This document shows, in pieces, positions 24,497 through 36,059 of a stretch of 64,000 bases of DNA. The notes beneath the pieces were generated by a model that was not told the DNA's origin, searched no databases, and saw only the letters and a list, made by a program, of their open reading frames with translations. The position numbers and the translations under genes are program-made. Each line of letters begins with the position of its first letter. Positions within the stretch are counted from its first letter, which is position 1. Source of the DNA: Chionis minor (lineage: Eukaryota > Chordata > Aves > Charadriiformes > Chionididae); NCBI GenBank assembly GCA_013398295.1, contig VZSF01002029.1, positions 925,595 to 989,594 of the forward strand, given 5' to 3'.

Positions 24497-27400
24497 ACGT
24501 ATCTCCTAAATTTAATCACATATCAAATTGCCCAAGAGGACTCCAGGTTCAGCAAGACTGTGCCAAAGAGAAGACCTGCTTAGAGAAAATGTTTTGGTGT
24601 CCATCTTCAGAGAACTCGCCTGACCCGAAAGAATTTGCATGGTATGCAAAGGCACATATGCAGGTGTTCCGGTATATATTTTTGCCTGAGGTAAGGAAAA
24701 ATTATATTGCTTTCAGGTCACTTAGACAATCTTGGAACACTTGCTTTACACCTTCTCTGACTCGTGTGTCCTCTTAGGAAAAATAAGTTTTACCTCGAGG
24801 AGGTTGATTCAGAAGTTGCTAGCTCCCTAAAAAAAAAANGACTGCAAAGTTAATATGTTTCATACTGGACAACAAGAAACTTTGAATTTTTATTCTGAGC
24901 TTTTTAAAGCCTCTACAAATAAAATTCTCTGACCTTGGAATGGTTTCTTTTGAACTTGGATGAAAAATCTGGCAAAAGTTAGAGTCATCTGTGAGCATTT
25001 TGGGAACACAGTTCTGCAGTTTCCACTGATAGAAGTTTTAACCAGAACTGTCACCCAGCCTTTCTCAGGAGGGTGTGGTAGGTGGCCATGTGGTCCATAC
25101 CCAGATGCTGTCATTGAAAATGTTGCAGAAACATATAGTGTTGAATCCTCCCCAGCAAAACTCTTTGCAAGATGATGCTGTGCCTGTAGGCACCCGGAAA
25201 ATGTGTTCAATGCACACTCACACTGTTTGGTATCACTTCTAGCTCTTTGGGAAAGCAAGACAACACCAAAAGAAATACAACTTTTTAGGGGGGAGAAAAA
25301 GGTTTTGTGTGTTGGGGGAAAAAAAAATCAGTTACTAACCAGAATCCCCATGTTATTTAAAATACTGTTCATCAAAATACTTTGGTTTTCATCAAGACAA
25401 GAAAATATTACAGGATTGTTTCTTCAGAAAATCTCAATCTCTTTTTTTTATCCAGTTTTCTGACTTATTCTTCAAGTAGGTGAAGGTTTGTACTCATTGT
25501 TGAGACAGACATACAGCATATTTGGGGGAATCCATAAAGCAAGAAAGACCATTTTCTTTCACAGGAATATGTCAGACTTCAGGACTTATTGTTGAACATA
25601 GCTCCATAGAATGGAGCTTTTCTGAAAGACAAAGCATGACGTTGCTACATCTTTATTTGCAGATACGTCCTACTCATTGTGACAAAAATGTTGGTAATAC
25701 GTTAAAGCTGAGAAAAAGTGTTGAGCCTGCCCCTTCTTATGGGAAATTGCAGAAAAAAACCTAACAGCGCATCTACTCCTAAAACCACCAGGCAAAAGGC
25801 TTCAGGCCCCACTTGCATCATATGATACTTCTCCGTTTTGGCCGGTAAAATATAAACAGGTCAATTATTAATAACTGGGATTGATCTTTTCCAGAGATAG
25901 TGCCAGGCTGATTTATTATGAAACTACTAGTCTTTTTCTGGGGAAAACGCAGTAATGTATGAGGGATCCAGAGCAAAAGACAGAAATTAGTCTGATAGAT
26001 ATTTCAGACACCTGCCAAGCAAAATGTGAGAGGAATGGAAATTAAACACTCAAAATCAGTAAAACTCTTCAACTTGTGCTACTTAACAATGATATCTAAT
26101 TTAGACCTGATATTAAGTACAGCTGGATACGTATATATGGTTTTGGTTTGGTTTTGTTCCTCCTTCGTTCTTGCCTATTCAAATATCCTATTTTCAGCGA
26201 TGTTATGAGGTTGTGTTGTTATATGAGTTTGACATCTGGAATTATTATTAAATATAGCGTCCAGTGTAGTTACCTCTGAGCCACGAACACCAGGGCTCTT
26301 ACCTAGGGCATCGTTCGGTCACAGGAGAGTTAGGAGCAAAACCACACCACAGCCTTACTCTCGCATTGCACGGGCAGTTTGGTGCATGGACAGTTTAGCA
26401 AGGTAAGAAGGTGTAAGAATCATATGCCAAATGCATTGGTATATTATACATATTCATTAAATATGCATAAATATACATTATTCACCTCTTCAATTAGTCA
26501 TTTTACTCATGACTTTATCCAGCTTTCAGAGGTTGCGGTCGTCGCTGCTTGCAGGTACCGCTTCGCGGTGGAGCAGGTGCCAGGGTCAGCCTGTTGCCAC
26601 CTCTTTGGCAATACTGAATTTTGCCCTTTTTAAATGAGTGGTCTCTTCCTTCTGCTTGTCACAGCCGCAGCAATATGGCAGTGCGAAAATGCAAATGGGA
26701 GGGACCGGCTCGTGAGAACACGCGTCTGACTGAAACTCACTGGGAGCTCCTGGTAAACAAAATGCGAATGAAATATTCAAAGTTTTTTTGCAAAACAGCT
26801 AAGGCAATCTACTTTACTTTTTTTGTTTAATTGATCTTACAAGCCAGTACAGCTTCCTCATAAATTCACTGCGCTCCATGACCTGAATTCCTACTACTTG
26901 CATATGAAAGTATCCAGAAATTATATGATTCACTGTTTTGCGTTTATTTGGGTGTTATTCACATAAGGTCCTTAAAGCAATGTGAAAAATGTATTTACAT
27001 TGCAAGAATATTAAAAATAGGCAACAGGGATTCTAACACTGGGAATTAAGAGGGCTCAGGGACTCCTAATAAAGACACCAAGTACAATAGAAATTTTAAT
27101 TAGTAAAAAGGCATATGTAATTCTCCATTTCTGTAATCTCACATCCAGTGATGCCAGCATGTGTATACATGATTTAAACTACTTAGGCACCAATCTAAAG
27201 AAGCAAATAACAGCAAATCTACCATTATTCAATGACCTACCCATGTTTTGCATGTCACACAGAGAATACAATGATTTAAAAAAAAAAAAATCACTAAACA
27301 AAACTACTTTTAAATTATATCTGTTATAAAAAATGCCAAAGGCTGTGCCATTTGGAAAGCTTTCACCTGAATGTTTATTCACAGTAAACCTCATTTCACC

Positions 27401-27660
27401 TCTTTCACAAAGAAAAGGGGCTTTACGATAGCCGTAATTTCTATTTATAGCTACCTGAAAACCTCTGGGTACAGCTGGGGCTCTGTGAAAGGATGTTGGT
27501 TTAAATGACAATTAAGACCCAAAGGGCTGTGCCTGACAAGCAGGGATGGCTTGATCTATGATGAACAGTGATTTCTCGGGCAGAGGTCCACGCTGCCCTT
27601 CTTCCCACCCGTGCTAGGGTGGCATCTCACCTCTCCACACGACACCTGCTGACAGTCTGG
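24497..27660. other. Non-coding stretch with a second single-N mark
   Basis: No gene recognised. A lone N at 24839 follows a short A run and marks an assembly ambiguity. A perfect 8-bp inverted repeat with a 3-base loop is at 25600-25618 (AGCTCCAT / ATGGAGCT). Frames up to 122 codons (24890-25258, minus strand) carry no recognisable motif. Confidence 0.5.
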
Positions 27661-27732
27661 AGTTTACCTGGAGGTAAACTGGTACCAGTTACGGGCTTCT
27701 TTCGTACACTGAGTTGCAAACTGGCAACTCAG
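27661..27732. repeat. Cluster of three perfect inverted repeats
   Basis: Three short perfect inverted repeats lie within 72 bases. Arms of 9 with a 2-base spacer are at 27661-27680 (AGTTTACCT / AGGTAAACT). A 14-base palindrome, AACTGGTACCAGTT, is at 27677-27690. Arms of 9 with a 6-base loop are at 27709-27732 (CTGAGTTGC / GCAACTCAG). No repeat family was recognised. The first two overlap, so they could form alternative hairpins. Confidence 0.8.
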
Positions 27733-30700
27733 CAACTCTGTTGTGAATAGCTGAGGCATCTCTGCAGAGAGACGCTTGAAGGACAGCTGAAGGCAGCAGC
27801 CACAAAAAGCATCACAAGATAAATCCTTCCCTCTTGTCATTCCAACCCCTAAGCATATTTTAGGGAATATTTGTTGCGTGGACAAACAGGGCCACAAATA
27901 CATTACAATGCTTTAAGTAGTAGCCCAAACATGTGAAAGGGGGTTTTGTTACGTAAGGCCATTAAAATGTGGAGAAGTTACGTGGCTGAAATCCTGTGCA
28001 TAGAAAAACTTTAAAAAGCAGCAACCACAGCCTGTTACCTTGTGATTTTTGGTTTGTTTGGGTTTTTTTACCAGCCTGCTGGATGGCCATCACCAAAAAA
28101 CCAGTGCAATGTTGCATGATTGACTCTAGTATCACCCGAATGGAGGAAAAACATTTCAAACAAAACATCTATGAAAAAAGCTAGGCAAATGAAATTATAG
28201 AGCATTCAAATATTGTAATGGCTGTTGGGATGGATCTGAAGCCGGCCCGAGTCAGATAAAGAGTATTTATTCAAATTCTAGGGTTTTTTAAGTGTTGGAA
28301 GTGTGAAGCTAGTAGCAGTAGAACAGTCCACGTTTCACTTTAATTTAGCTCATTATTAACGGTTAGTTTTGAGTACCTGTGGAGAAGTCTCCCTCAAAAT
28401 AATTCTGTCACCGTGCTCCAGCTCCACAACAAACGGCAGCTCCCTGCAGGAGTTCTCCATCCTGATAAACCCTGCTGGAAACACAGACTGGCCCCTCTCG
28501 CCCACAGAAGTTTGTGGTCTCCTTCCCCCAGGACAGTGACCAGCTGGTAGTTTTGCTCAAACCAGCCAGATGAAGTGAAGAAGCACAGAGAATCTTCTTA
28601 CTAAGAAAGTAAATAAAACAGGGCTTGTGAAAGAGAAGTGGAGCCTTGGTGTAAATCACACCATGCTCTCCAAGTCAGTGGGGAGCATGTCCAAGCCCTC
28701 TAAAACTTTTGTTTTCCTGTTTTTTCTTTTTTGCAGAGGAATTTCAGAGCTAGGTCCATAACCCGGGGATCACAGCTCCTCCTTCCTTGAAAAAGGAACC
28801 GTTGAAAAATTTCTTCTAAAAGTGAAGCGCTGTGGTGGGATCAGTCCTGTACATGGCGTACATGCAGAACGATGAAGAAGATTTGATTGGTGGCCATATC
28901 AAGCTGAGTATTTTCCACTCTGTTGGCTTTAATTTCAAAATAAGCAAAAATCTGTGGACGTGTTTAGCGTTCCCTCTGGTGGGTGATGATGCTCCGTGTG
29001 TCCCGAGCCCCTGGCCAGGCTGCCGTGCTGCCGGAGGGTCCTGCCTCTGGCTTGGCCGCTCGTCTCCTACAAAAGTGGAACAACCAGAAACTGCTGGGTC
29101 TAAAGCTGCTGCAGTTCAACTGGCTTTTATGTTAGCCGTGGCCCTTATTTTCTCCTTATGTGCATTTTATGGGTCTGTGGAAGAAAAAGCTAACTCGGAG
29201 GTTAGAGGCCGTCGTGTAAATCAGAGACGTGTTTTTCCCCAGGGACAATATCGTACATGCAAATAACAATAAAATCAGTGGCACAGACATCACTCTGGGG
29301 CTTTCAGTCCAGATTTTTCTCTGTTACTGTGATAAAAGTCTGGAATAGTTGAGAGCTACTTGGTACCTTTGAGTATTTGTTCTCACACTGAACTTCAGGA
29401 CAGAAGAACGTTAAACATGAGAGAAATCAGGTCCCCGCACCAGGTAAACTAAAAATGTGGTGAAATAGTGGTTTAAAGGTAGAACAAAAAAATGGGAATA
29501 GAAAGCCTAGATTCTGTATCTAACTTGGACAGAAATGCTGAGTGAGTTTGAAAAAATGCTTGACTTTAATCCTGGAGTTACTCTGCTGATTGGATGGAGG
29601 GGACGAAGGGGTGGAGAATGGGTGAAAGAGGTATTTTTAAAGGTAAACCGTTGCTGCAGGCTGAGTGGGGCTCTTCGAAAGGAACTTGATATGGGAGAAA
29701 AAAAGAGCTGTTCTGTGGATGGTGCAGAGAGGAAAGGTGTTGGAATCCCACCATTGGCTATGAAAACAGAGAATGAGTGACTCGGGTCAGTTCAAGAGAG
29801 GAGCTGAATCAAGAGGGAAACTAGTACGCTCTTAAGGAAAAAAACAACTAAGTGATGGAAGAAAGGAAGAAAGCGGCGTGTTTGTTAAGAACATCTCCTT
29901 TTGACAAGGGTGAACTTGTGCTGCAAAAATCAGTCCTGAGTACGGGTCCTCACGAAAGTGATGCTGCCTAAAGTTCACTGACAGCTTCTGATTATTGCTG
30001 CGGGGAACTGCAGCTGAGAGGGTGACACAGAGATGAAAGAGTGTGTATTTTACGGCCAGTCTTCTGAACTGCCTGCAATATGTATTTGTAGGAGTTAATC
30101 GAAAAATAGCCAATCTGGAAGAGATTTTTTTTTTATTTCAGGCTCCTCTGAAGTTCATTCCTGAAACCCGTTAGTCACCAAGAGAGAAAGAAAGCGGGAG
30201 GGAGAGAGTGGCTAAGGCAAGTCTGAGGAAGGAGAAATTATGACTAAGAAGAAAAAAAGGAGGAGAATATTTTCAAGATGGAAAAGTTAACAGCTTTCAG
30301 TAAGAGATTTATTTTCTTTTAAAAGATTCTGTTTCATTTCCACTTACCAAAAGAAAAAAAAAGTATAAGTCAGTGTGTGCGTATGCGGGTGGGTATAGTG
30401 ATGGTAACAACATGGTCTTAAAAATTCTGAATTATTTGTGGTTTCCACTTGCTCCAGTCATGGATCTGGATCCCTACAGGTCCTGGCCCCTGCCTTTAAT
30501 CAGTGACTCCCTTTTCAAACTGAAGACAGGTATGTATAACTTCATAAGACTTATAGTATATGCATTTCATATTAAATTAATTGGCAGGTGTGTTTTGCTT
30601 GCTTTTGCCTTGTAAGTGCCGTACCTAACACAGCTTGTCATATCAGCAACCAGTTTCCACCGAGCACAACTACCAGTTGTTCCCGATACCAGCTACAGAG

Positions 30701-33700
30701 ATCAATACTATTTTTCATCATCCTTCTCTTATAAAGTCATTTATAAGGAACATCCTCCTACATAACAATATTCTGGAAAGAATTTTTCCAAGGCTTCCCA
30801 CAATGTGAGTTAAGCATGCTCCAGTTTATACCACACTTCATATATCTGCGCTGATTGGGGAAGGAGATTAAAGTGGTCTTTCATGTGCTTGTCAGTCTCT
30901 TCTGTCTGGAGATGTTTGTTTTTAAGCAGGATAAATAGAAACACATTCGAACTTGAACATGGGTCTGTATATGAGTGGCTGGCTGGTTCGTTGCCAAACT
31001 TCACCCAGTGATGAAATTGCTGATGTTTGTTACGGAACATAATTTGGAATAATAGCATATAAATATATGAATCCATATATCTATCTAAAGAAATCTGTCC
31101 CGCTATGCAAAATACAAGCCACACAAGATGACTAGGAAAAAAGGCTTATCAAAACACGAGGAGGGGTTTTTCTGGTTTTAACACACCATATTAATGTACT
31201 TCATCTTTTCCGTGATGACACAAGGTTAGAGAGACAAACAAGCAGTGGCCCAAACAAGAAAACAAATATGTAATTACTGCATCTGTATGTATATGCTTTC
31301 TTTTTTAAAAGATCTGTGTTTTTATTTATTGTCTTCCCATTCCAGACCAAAACAGACCAGCCACTACATTTCATATCAGAAGGCCTGAGGTGTACACAGG
31401 TGATTTAAGGTACAATAAACTCTGTTACGCTCTCTGTTAGATCATCAAAAGCCTGAAGAAATTCACCAGAATAGTGATTTTAGTTCAAACCCTTTCATGT
31501 ATAGAGGTAACATCCACTTTTTAAATTGTGCTTAAAATTCTACTAGATATTATCCTTTAAAAATATGATAATTACTTCAATATGACAAGCTTATTTATTT
31601 TGATAAATGGGTTATAAATTATCATTAGATAGTATGGTGGCTTGTTTGGCAGCATCCAGATTCACGCTAGGTGCATTGCAGAGTTCAAGCCCAGACATGT
31701 GAAGGATACAGCATTGTTTCATTTTTCTGTTCCAACAACAGGAAATGGTAAAGCAATTTGTTTAGTGGCTTTTATTTTGAAGAACTATTTTATTTTGTTC
31801 ATATCATGTTTTATAGATATGTTGTTTGATATGCATGTTTCGCTTCTTTTACACAGTTTTAGCAACTTCTATTTTTTAAAAAAATCAAATTTTTAAGTGG
31901 TTCCTTTCATCAAACTTTGTAGATGTTTGCTGTGTCTTTTACTATCAGCACATCAAAATCATTACACTCTAACTTCAAAGGAACAAAGCTGCTAATCAGG
32001 ATTAGGATTTGGGGGTTTCTTTAGTACAGTTCATATTTAATTTCTCTGTCAGCCAATTTCTGTAAGTAATGTCATCTGAAGCTTTAGTCCCTCTCCTATA
32101 TATATATGGAGACCTATATCTCCTATATATGCCATTCCTCAAGCAGTGGCAGTGGCCAGTGATAACCAGAAAAGCAGCAAACCAAAGATCCACCCCTTTT
32201 TCTTCATATAAAATCAGGTAAAGGTCCTGGAGGCTGGTGGGACTGGGAAAGTTACTTGACCACAAGTGCCAGATCAAGCCATAAAATGCAAAAGCTTTTA
32301 AATAAAAGTAAATTACACCTACTTTACCTCTGGCAAGACTTGTGGGTGTTAGCAGCAGCCATAGCATGACTGCTATCATTCATCAGCACCATGATTAATT
32401 AGAAAATCCTTGGAAAAAACATAAGACAAAGAGCAAAAGTACTCTACTAAGAATGTTTCCCTAGCAAAGAAATGTGCTGCTGAACACCACAATCTGTTTC
32501 AGTTTTGACAGAAAGATGTTTCTTGAGAGTTTGCATCTGTAGAATGAAAAAAGTGTTTTACAGCTATTTTTATAGCAGTCTTTTTTATGCATTTCCTTTG
32601 CAGTTTAATAATATATTTGTAGGTCTCCATATATTCCAACTGCTGTGCAAAGATTTCCGGTGAAATGCGGGGTGGGGGTGTGTGGGAGGGGGAAATTCCT
32701 GGTTTGATTTTTGGTTTCCCTTGCTTCTTAAAAGAGAAGGGAGGCCTGAAAACTTTTCAGAAAGGATATTTTTAAGGGTGCATTCAACATTTGGCATTCA
32801 GGTTATCTAGCCTTTTTTTTTTTTTCCTGGAAGACTCTATGGATCACTAGAGAGCTATTAAGCTTATGACATCAAAGGTGCCATGGAAACAAAACCTGAT
32901 TTAAAGTGATTTTGGTTAGACTGTTTTAAGTGCCTTTTTTTTTTTTTTAATGCTAACTCAAATGTTTGAATGAACATCTGGAAGAAAAAAAACCTACGAG
33001 GGTTTCCTCCTCTTGTTATAGATTCACTTCTGTTTGTCTTCCTCGTCAAAGGCTGTAAGTTCCATGCCTCCATGTTTTACAAGGAATGCCTCCAGAAACC
33101 ACATGACATCAAGCTTCCCCACTATTTCTCCAGTAAGGGAGAAAAGCATACAAAACAGTACCGTTTCTGTAGCCTAAAACTGGCACTTTTTTTCTGATTC
33201 AACTGGGAGCAAGGCCAGTTTTGGTCTCTCTGACTCCCTAGAACGGGTGGGCTAAATTAGCTCTAGGAAGAGATTCCCCATTCATCACTCCCTGACACAA
33301 AACCCAAGTCCTGATTTTTGCATGGAGTCTCAGGCTGAGACAAATGACCTGAATTCCTGTTCCACTGAAACCAGTGGGTACTCTGCAAGTACCTTGAGAA
33401 AAATATAGATTTGAGTTGTAATGAAGTCTTCTTTTGCCTTCATACAGCTTTTGATTTCCTAAACATTTTTCCAATATTTTTATGCTTCGTGCATACTCAA
33501 TTGGTAGGTTTGATATTCTTTTTGGTCTGAAAATTAGCATCAATTTTAAGTGATACCTGATTGTGGCTTGGCGTTCAACAGCTATTCTTCTTTCCTCATG
33601 CCTTAGTTTCGGTCACTCTCCGGCTTTGCCCAAACCCCCCTTACGGGGTCATCATAACCATATCTCTTCTCAAGCCAGAGATCTGTTTCCCACATACCTG

Positions 33701-33947
33701 AAACACATTTTTCTCTGAGCTTCAGGTGGTTCATAGCTCCCTCTTTCCATTGTGACTGTCCTTGTTTGTTTATTTTCTCTCCTTTCCTTTGGAATGTTCT
33801 ATATCATCCTGATGCCAGCTTCAGCTATCCCTCATGCCCTTCCTTTTGAATAAAATACTGAGTTGATTAAATTCCAGTTTGTTGTTCAAATATTTACTTT
33901 AAGCTTACATTCACCAAATACAATGCCCTTGTCCATGTGCTCTGCTG
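27733..33947. other. Non-coding stretch, no gene seen
   Basis: No gene supported. A purine-rich patch (G/A, near 30180-30285) and T runs at 32813-32825 and near 32937-32949 are the main low-complexity features. A TA-rich alternation with TCTCC/GGAGA ends is at 32092-32112. A minus-strand open frame around 28384-28560 gives protein-looking peptides but was not accepted as an exon (see rejected items). Confidence 0.5.
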
Positions 33948-33952
33948 GTGTC
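33948..33952. repeat. Target site duplication GTGTC, left copy
   Basis: The five bases GTGTC immediately precede the LTR boundary at 33953 and match exactly the five bases that follow the other boundary (34670-34674). A 5-bp duplication is characteristic of class III (ERVL-like) insertions. Confidence 0.8.
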
Positions 33953-34669
33953 TGGTTTGGTTTGGATTGGACTGGTCAATGAAAACGAATGACAGATGCT
34001 CTCCCCCACCTCTTTCTTCAAGTAGAGGACAGAGTGAGGGAGAGAGACCTAGAAGTTTAGAAGGAACTAAATTACTTTAATGAAATATTAATAATAGAAT
34101 AAAAAGAAAATAATGAAATATATACAAAGTCATATCAAGCTCCCAGGATGACAGTCACGTCACCAGCACACACTGGGAAAGTCCCAGACTAGGCTTTGTG
34201 ATGGAAGGGAACTAGATTCCAGGTATGGATTCAGGATTGGGATCAAAGGCAGACGAACAGACGAGTTCTCCTTGGATGCCGGCCCTTGAAGAAAGAGGTC
34301 TGACTCTTTGATCCCTCAGCTTTTGCACCGAGCATGGTGCAGATGGGATGGAATACCCTGTTGGTCAGTTTTGGGTCACCTGTCCTGTCTGCTCCTCCCC
34401 ACAGGTGCGACCCCTCTACACTTTTCTGCTTCCCATCCTCCAATGGGGAAAATACCAAAGTTGGCTGCCCTTAGTTGTAACAATGATGAGGCTAAGCAAG
34501 AGCCTCTTTGCATCCCATTCTTTGACATCAACCACAAACATGGGTCCTACCACTCTGAAAGCAAACCGTTTCTGCACAACATGCTGGTAATTTCAGCCGT
34601 TAGAAGAGGCCTAGCCAAAAAGTGAAGCTACTGAACAAAATTGGTCCTGTTTTACCTCAAACCAGGACA
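33953..34669 (-). mobile_element. Solo LTR of an endogenous retrovirus, probably ERVL-like
   Basis: Read on the minus strand, the element begins TGTCCTGGTTTGAGG and ends CCAAACCA, so it has the TG...CA termini of an LTR. It is 717 bp long and is bounded on both sides by GTGTC. Many avian ERVL-type LTRs start TGTCCTGGTTT, and a 5-bp duplication fits that class. The inside resembles, from memory, an avian LTR. A TATA-like stretch on the minus strand lies at 34117-34124 and an ATTAAA-type polyadenylation word at 34076-34081, but these assignments are tentative. No gag, pol or env sequence adjoins it, so it is a solo LTR left by recombination between the two LTRs. Open frames inside it (for example 34308-34625) are accidental. 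Confidence 0.85.
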
Positions 34670-34674
34670 GTGTC
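34670..34674. repeat. Target site duplication GTGTC, right copy
   Basis: Exact match to the five bases on the left side of the LTR. Together the two copies fix both insertion boundaries to the base. Confidence 0.8.
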
Positions 34675-36040
34675 CTACAGCCTCTCAGTAATGCGCCTCC
34701 AGGTTGTTTAAATGGGTGGTTGAGTATTTGCACTTCTGCACGCGTTTCTGAATTGCAGGACACAAGACATTGAAAGGGCTCTGTTGCATGTTCCTGCTCT
34801 GTTAGAAAGAGACAATGCTGTTCGGATCCTTGCCCAAAGCACTGACCATAGCCAGTAAACAGTAATGAAGATCCAGTCCCAGTTCAGGCTTCACCACCAC
34901 TAAGGGTATAACTCAGGAGTGGTGACGCTGAGATGAGAAGCGCTGCACCTGTACAAATTCTGTATTTGCCAGTATTTCACTCTGTTCTCCTGCTGCAGAC
35001 AGAAGGACTCATTCTATCGGCCAAGAGCAGCTCTGGAAATGCACCCTCCAAGAAAAAGCCTCCGAAGATCTGGCCTGAGAAACACATGCAAAATGGAAAC
35101 TGAAAATTTGGACAAATTTGTTCTCCCATGAAAGTACTTTAAAGGGTTATCCCATCCTACCATCACAGTCACTAGATTTTAGCCACTTTGCTCTCAAATG
35201 TGTGAGAAAAGGTTGCTTCATTAGTTTTGTCCACTTTTCCATGCTTGTCCTTGAGCTTTGCACTCATCTACATCGCATCTCCTGTAGTATCTAGCGAACA
35301 CCAGTCCATTTATTTGGACTCAAAGTTATGATCAATTTTCTTCTCTCCACTCTCAACCAAAAATGTTGTGTTGCTTTTTTTTTTTTTTTTTTTTATGATG
35401 AGCAGAAGGGGTTGTGTGACTCCAACCCTGGTAGCAACCATGGGGCTGGAGCCTGGAGTTGGCAGCTGACCCTGAAGAGGTAGGAAGAAGAGTGAGGTCA
35501 TGGTGTTGAGGTGCTACTCGTTTCCCTCGCACGGTGTTAGAAGAACACTGGTGAGTAGGAGTGACACCTGAGGCGTAACAGGTGAGGTACTGAGGACACA
35601 AAGACTACTCCTAGGTATTGCTCATACAGAGCCACCTGATCTCTGATCTACTTGATGTCAGGAGAAGCCTATGAGCGCAGCCACCAGCTGTGCAGGAAGC
35701 AGGTGTAAGTGCTTGTGGGGAAAAGGCTCAAGTGTGCGCTGTTGACAAGAGTAAATGAGTGCTGGTGGTGGGAGCATTCACAGCTATAAGCAGATGCAGC
35801 AATGCTCTACCAGGAATGCTCTTTTCTGCAGGACATGAACCTTCAGGCTTTTAGCGGAGCCATCGGTAGGTATGTTGAGTGTTTCCCTACCTCTTCATCT
35901 TTGTCAGTGCTAAGCTTTCTTCCTTAAGCACTGGTTTAGGCAACAAGCCAAAACCACAACTTTCCTTTCACTGCTGGGAGCCCTTCACCCTGAGTCGGCT
36001 CTATTTTACCCACTCTATTTTATATATGTTGTGGACTTCG
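34675..36040. other. Non-coding stretch between two LTR ends
   Basis: No gene recognised. A run of 20 T is at 35375-35394. Part of this interval, perhaps from about 35.4 kb rightwards, may be the body of the second LTR that ends at 36059. I could not find the left terminus or a matching target duplication, and most of the sequence is not recognisable to me. Confidence 0.4.
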
Positions 36041-36059
36041 TTTACCTCAAACCAGGACA
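36041..36059 (-). mobile_element. Terminus of a second LTR-like element
   Basis: The 19 bases tttacctcaaaccaggaca are identical to those at the 5' (minus-strand) end of the solo LTR at 34651-34669. Read on the minus strand, the element again begins TGTCCTGGTTTGAGGTAAA. Inwards it continues with a TATATATAAAATAG-like stretch (around 36020-36033) that would serve as a TATA box. The two sequences diverge directly after the shared 19 bases, so this is a different or rearranged LTR family member. The right flank is ATATC, but no left partner was found, which suggests a truncated copy. Confidence 0.5.

Noticed and set aside
28384..28560. Minus-strand open frame giving protein-looking peptides, followed by a CAG|GTACTC donor-like word
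   Set aside because: The frame is only about 62 codons between stops, has no clear acceptor, and matches no family I can name. It is likely chance.
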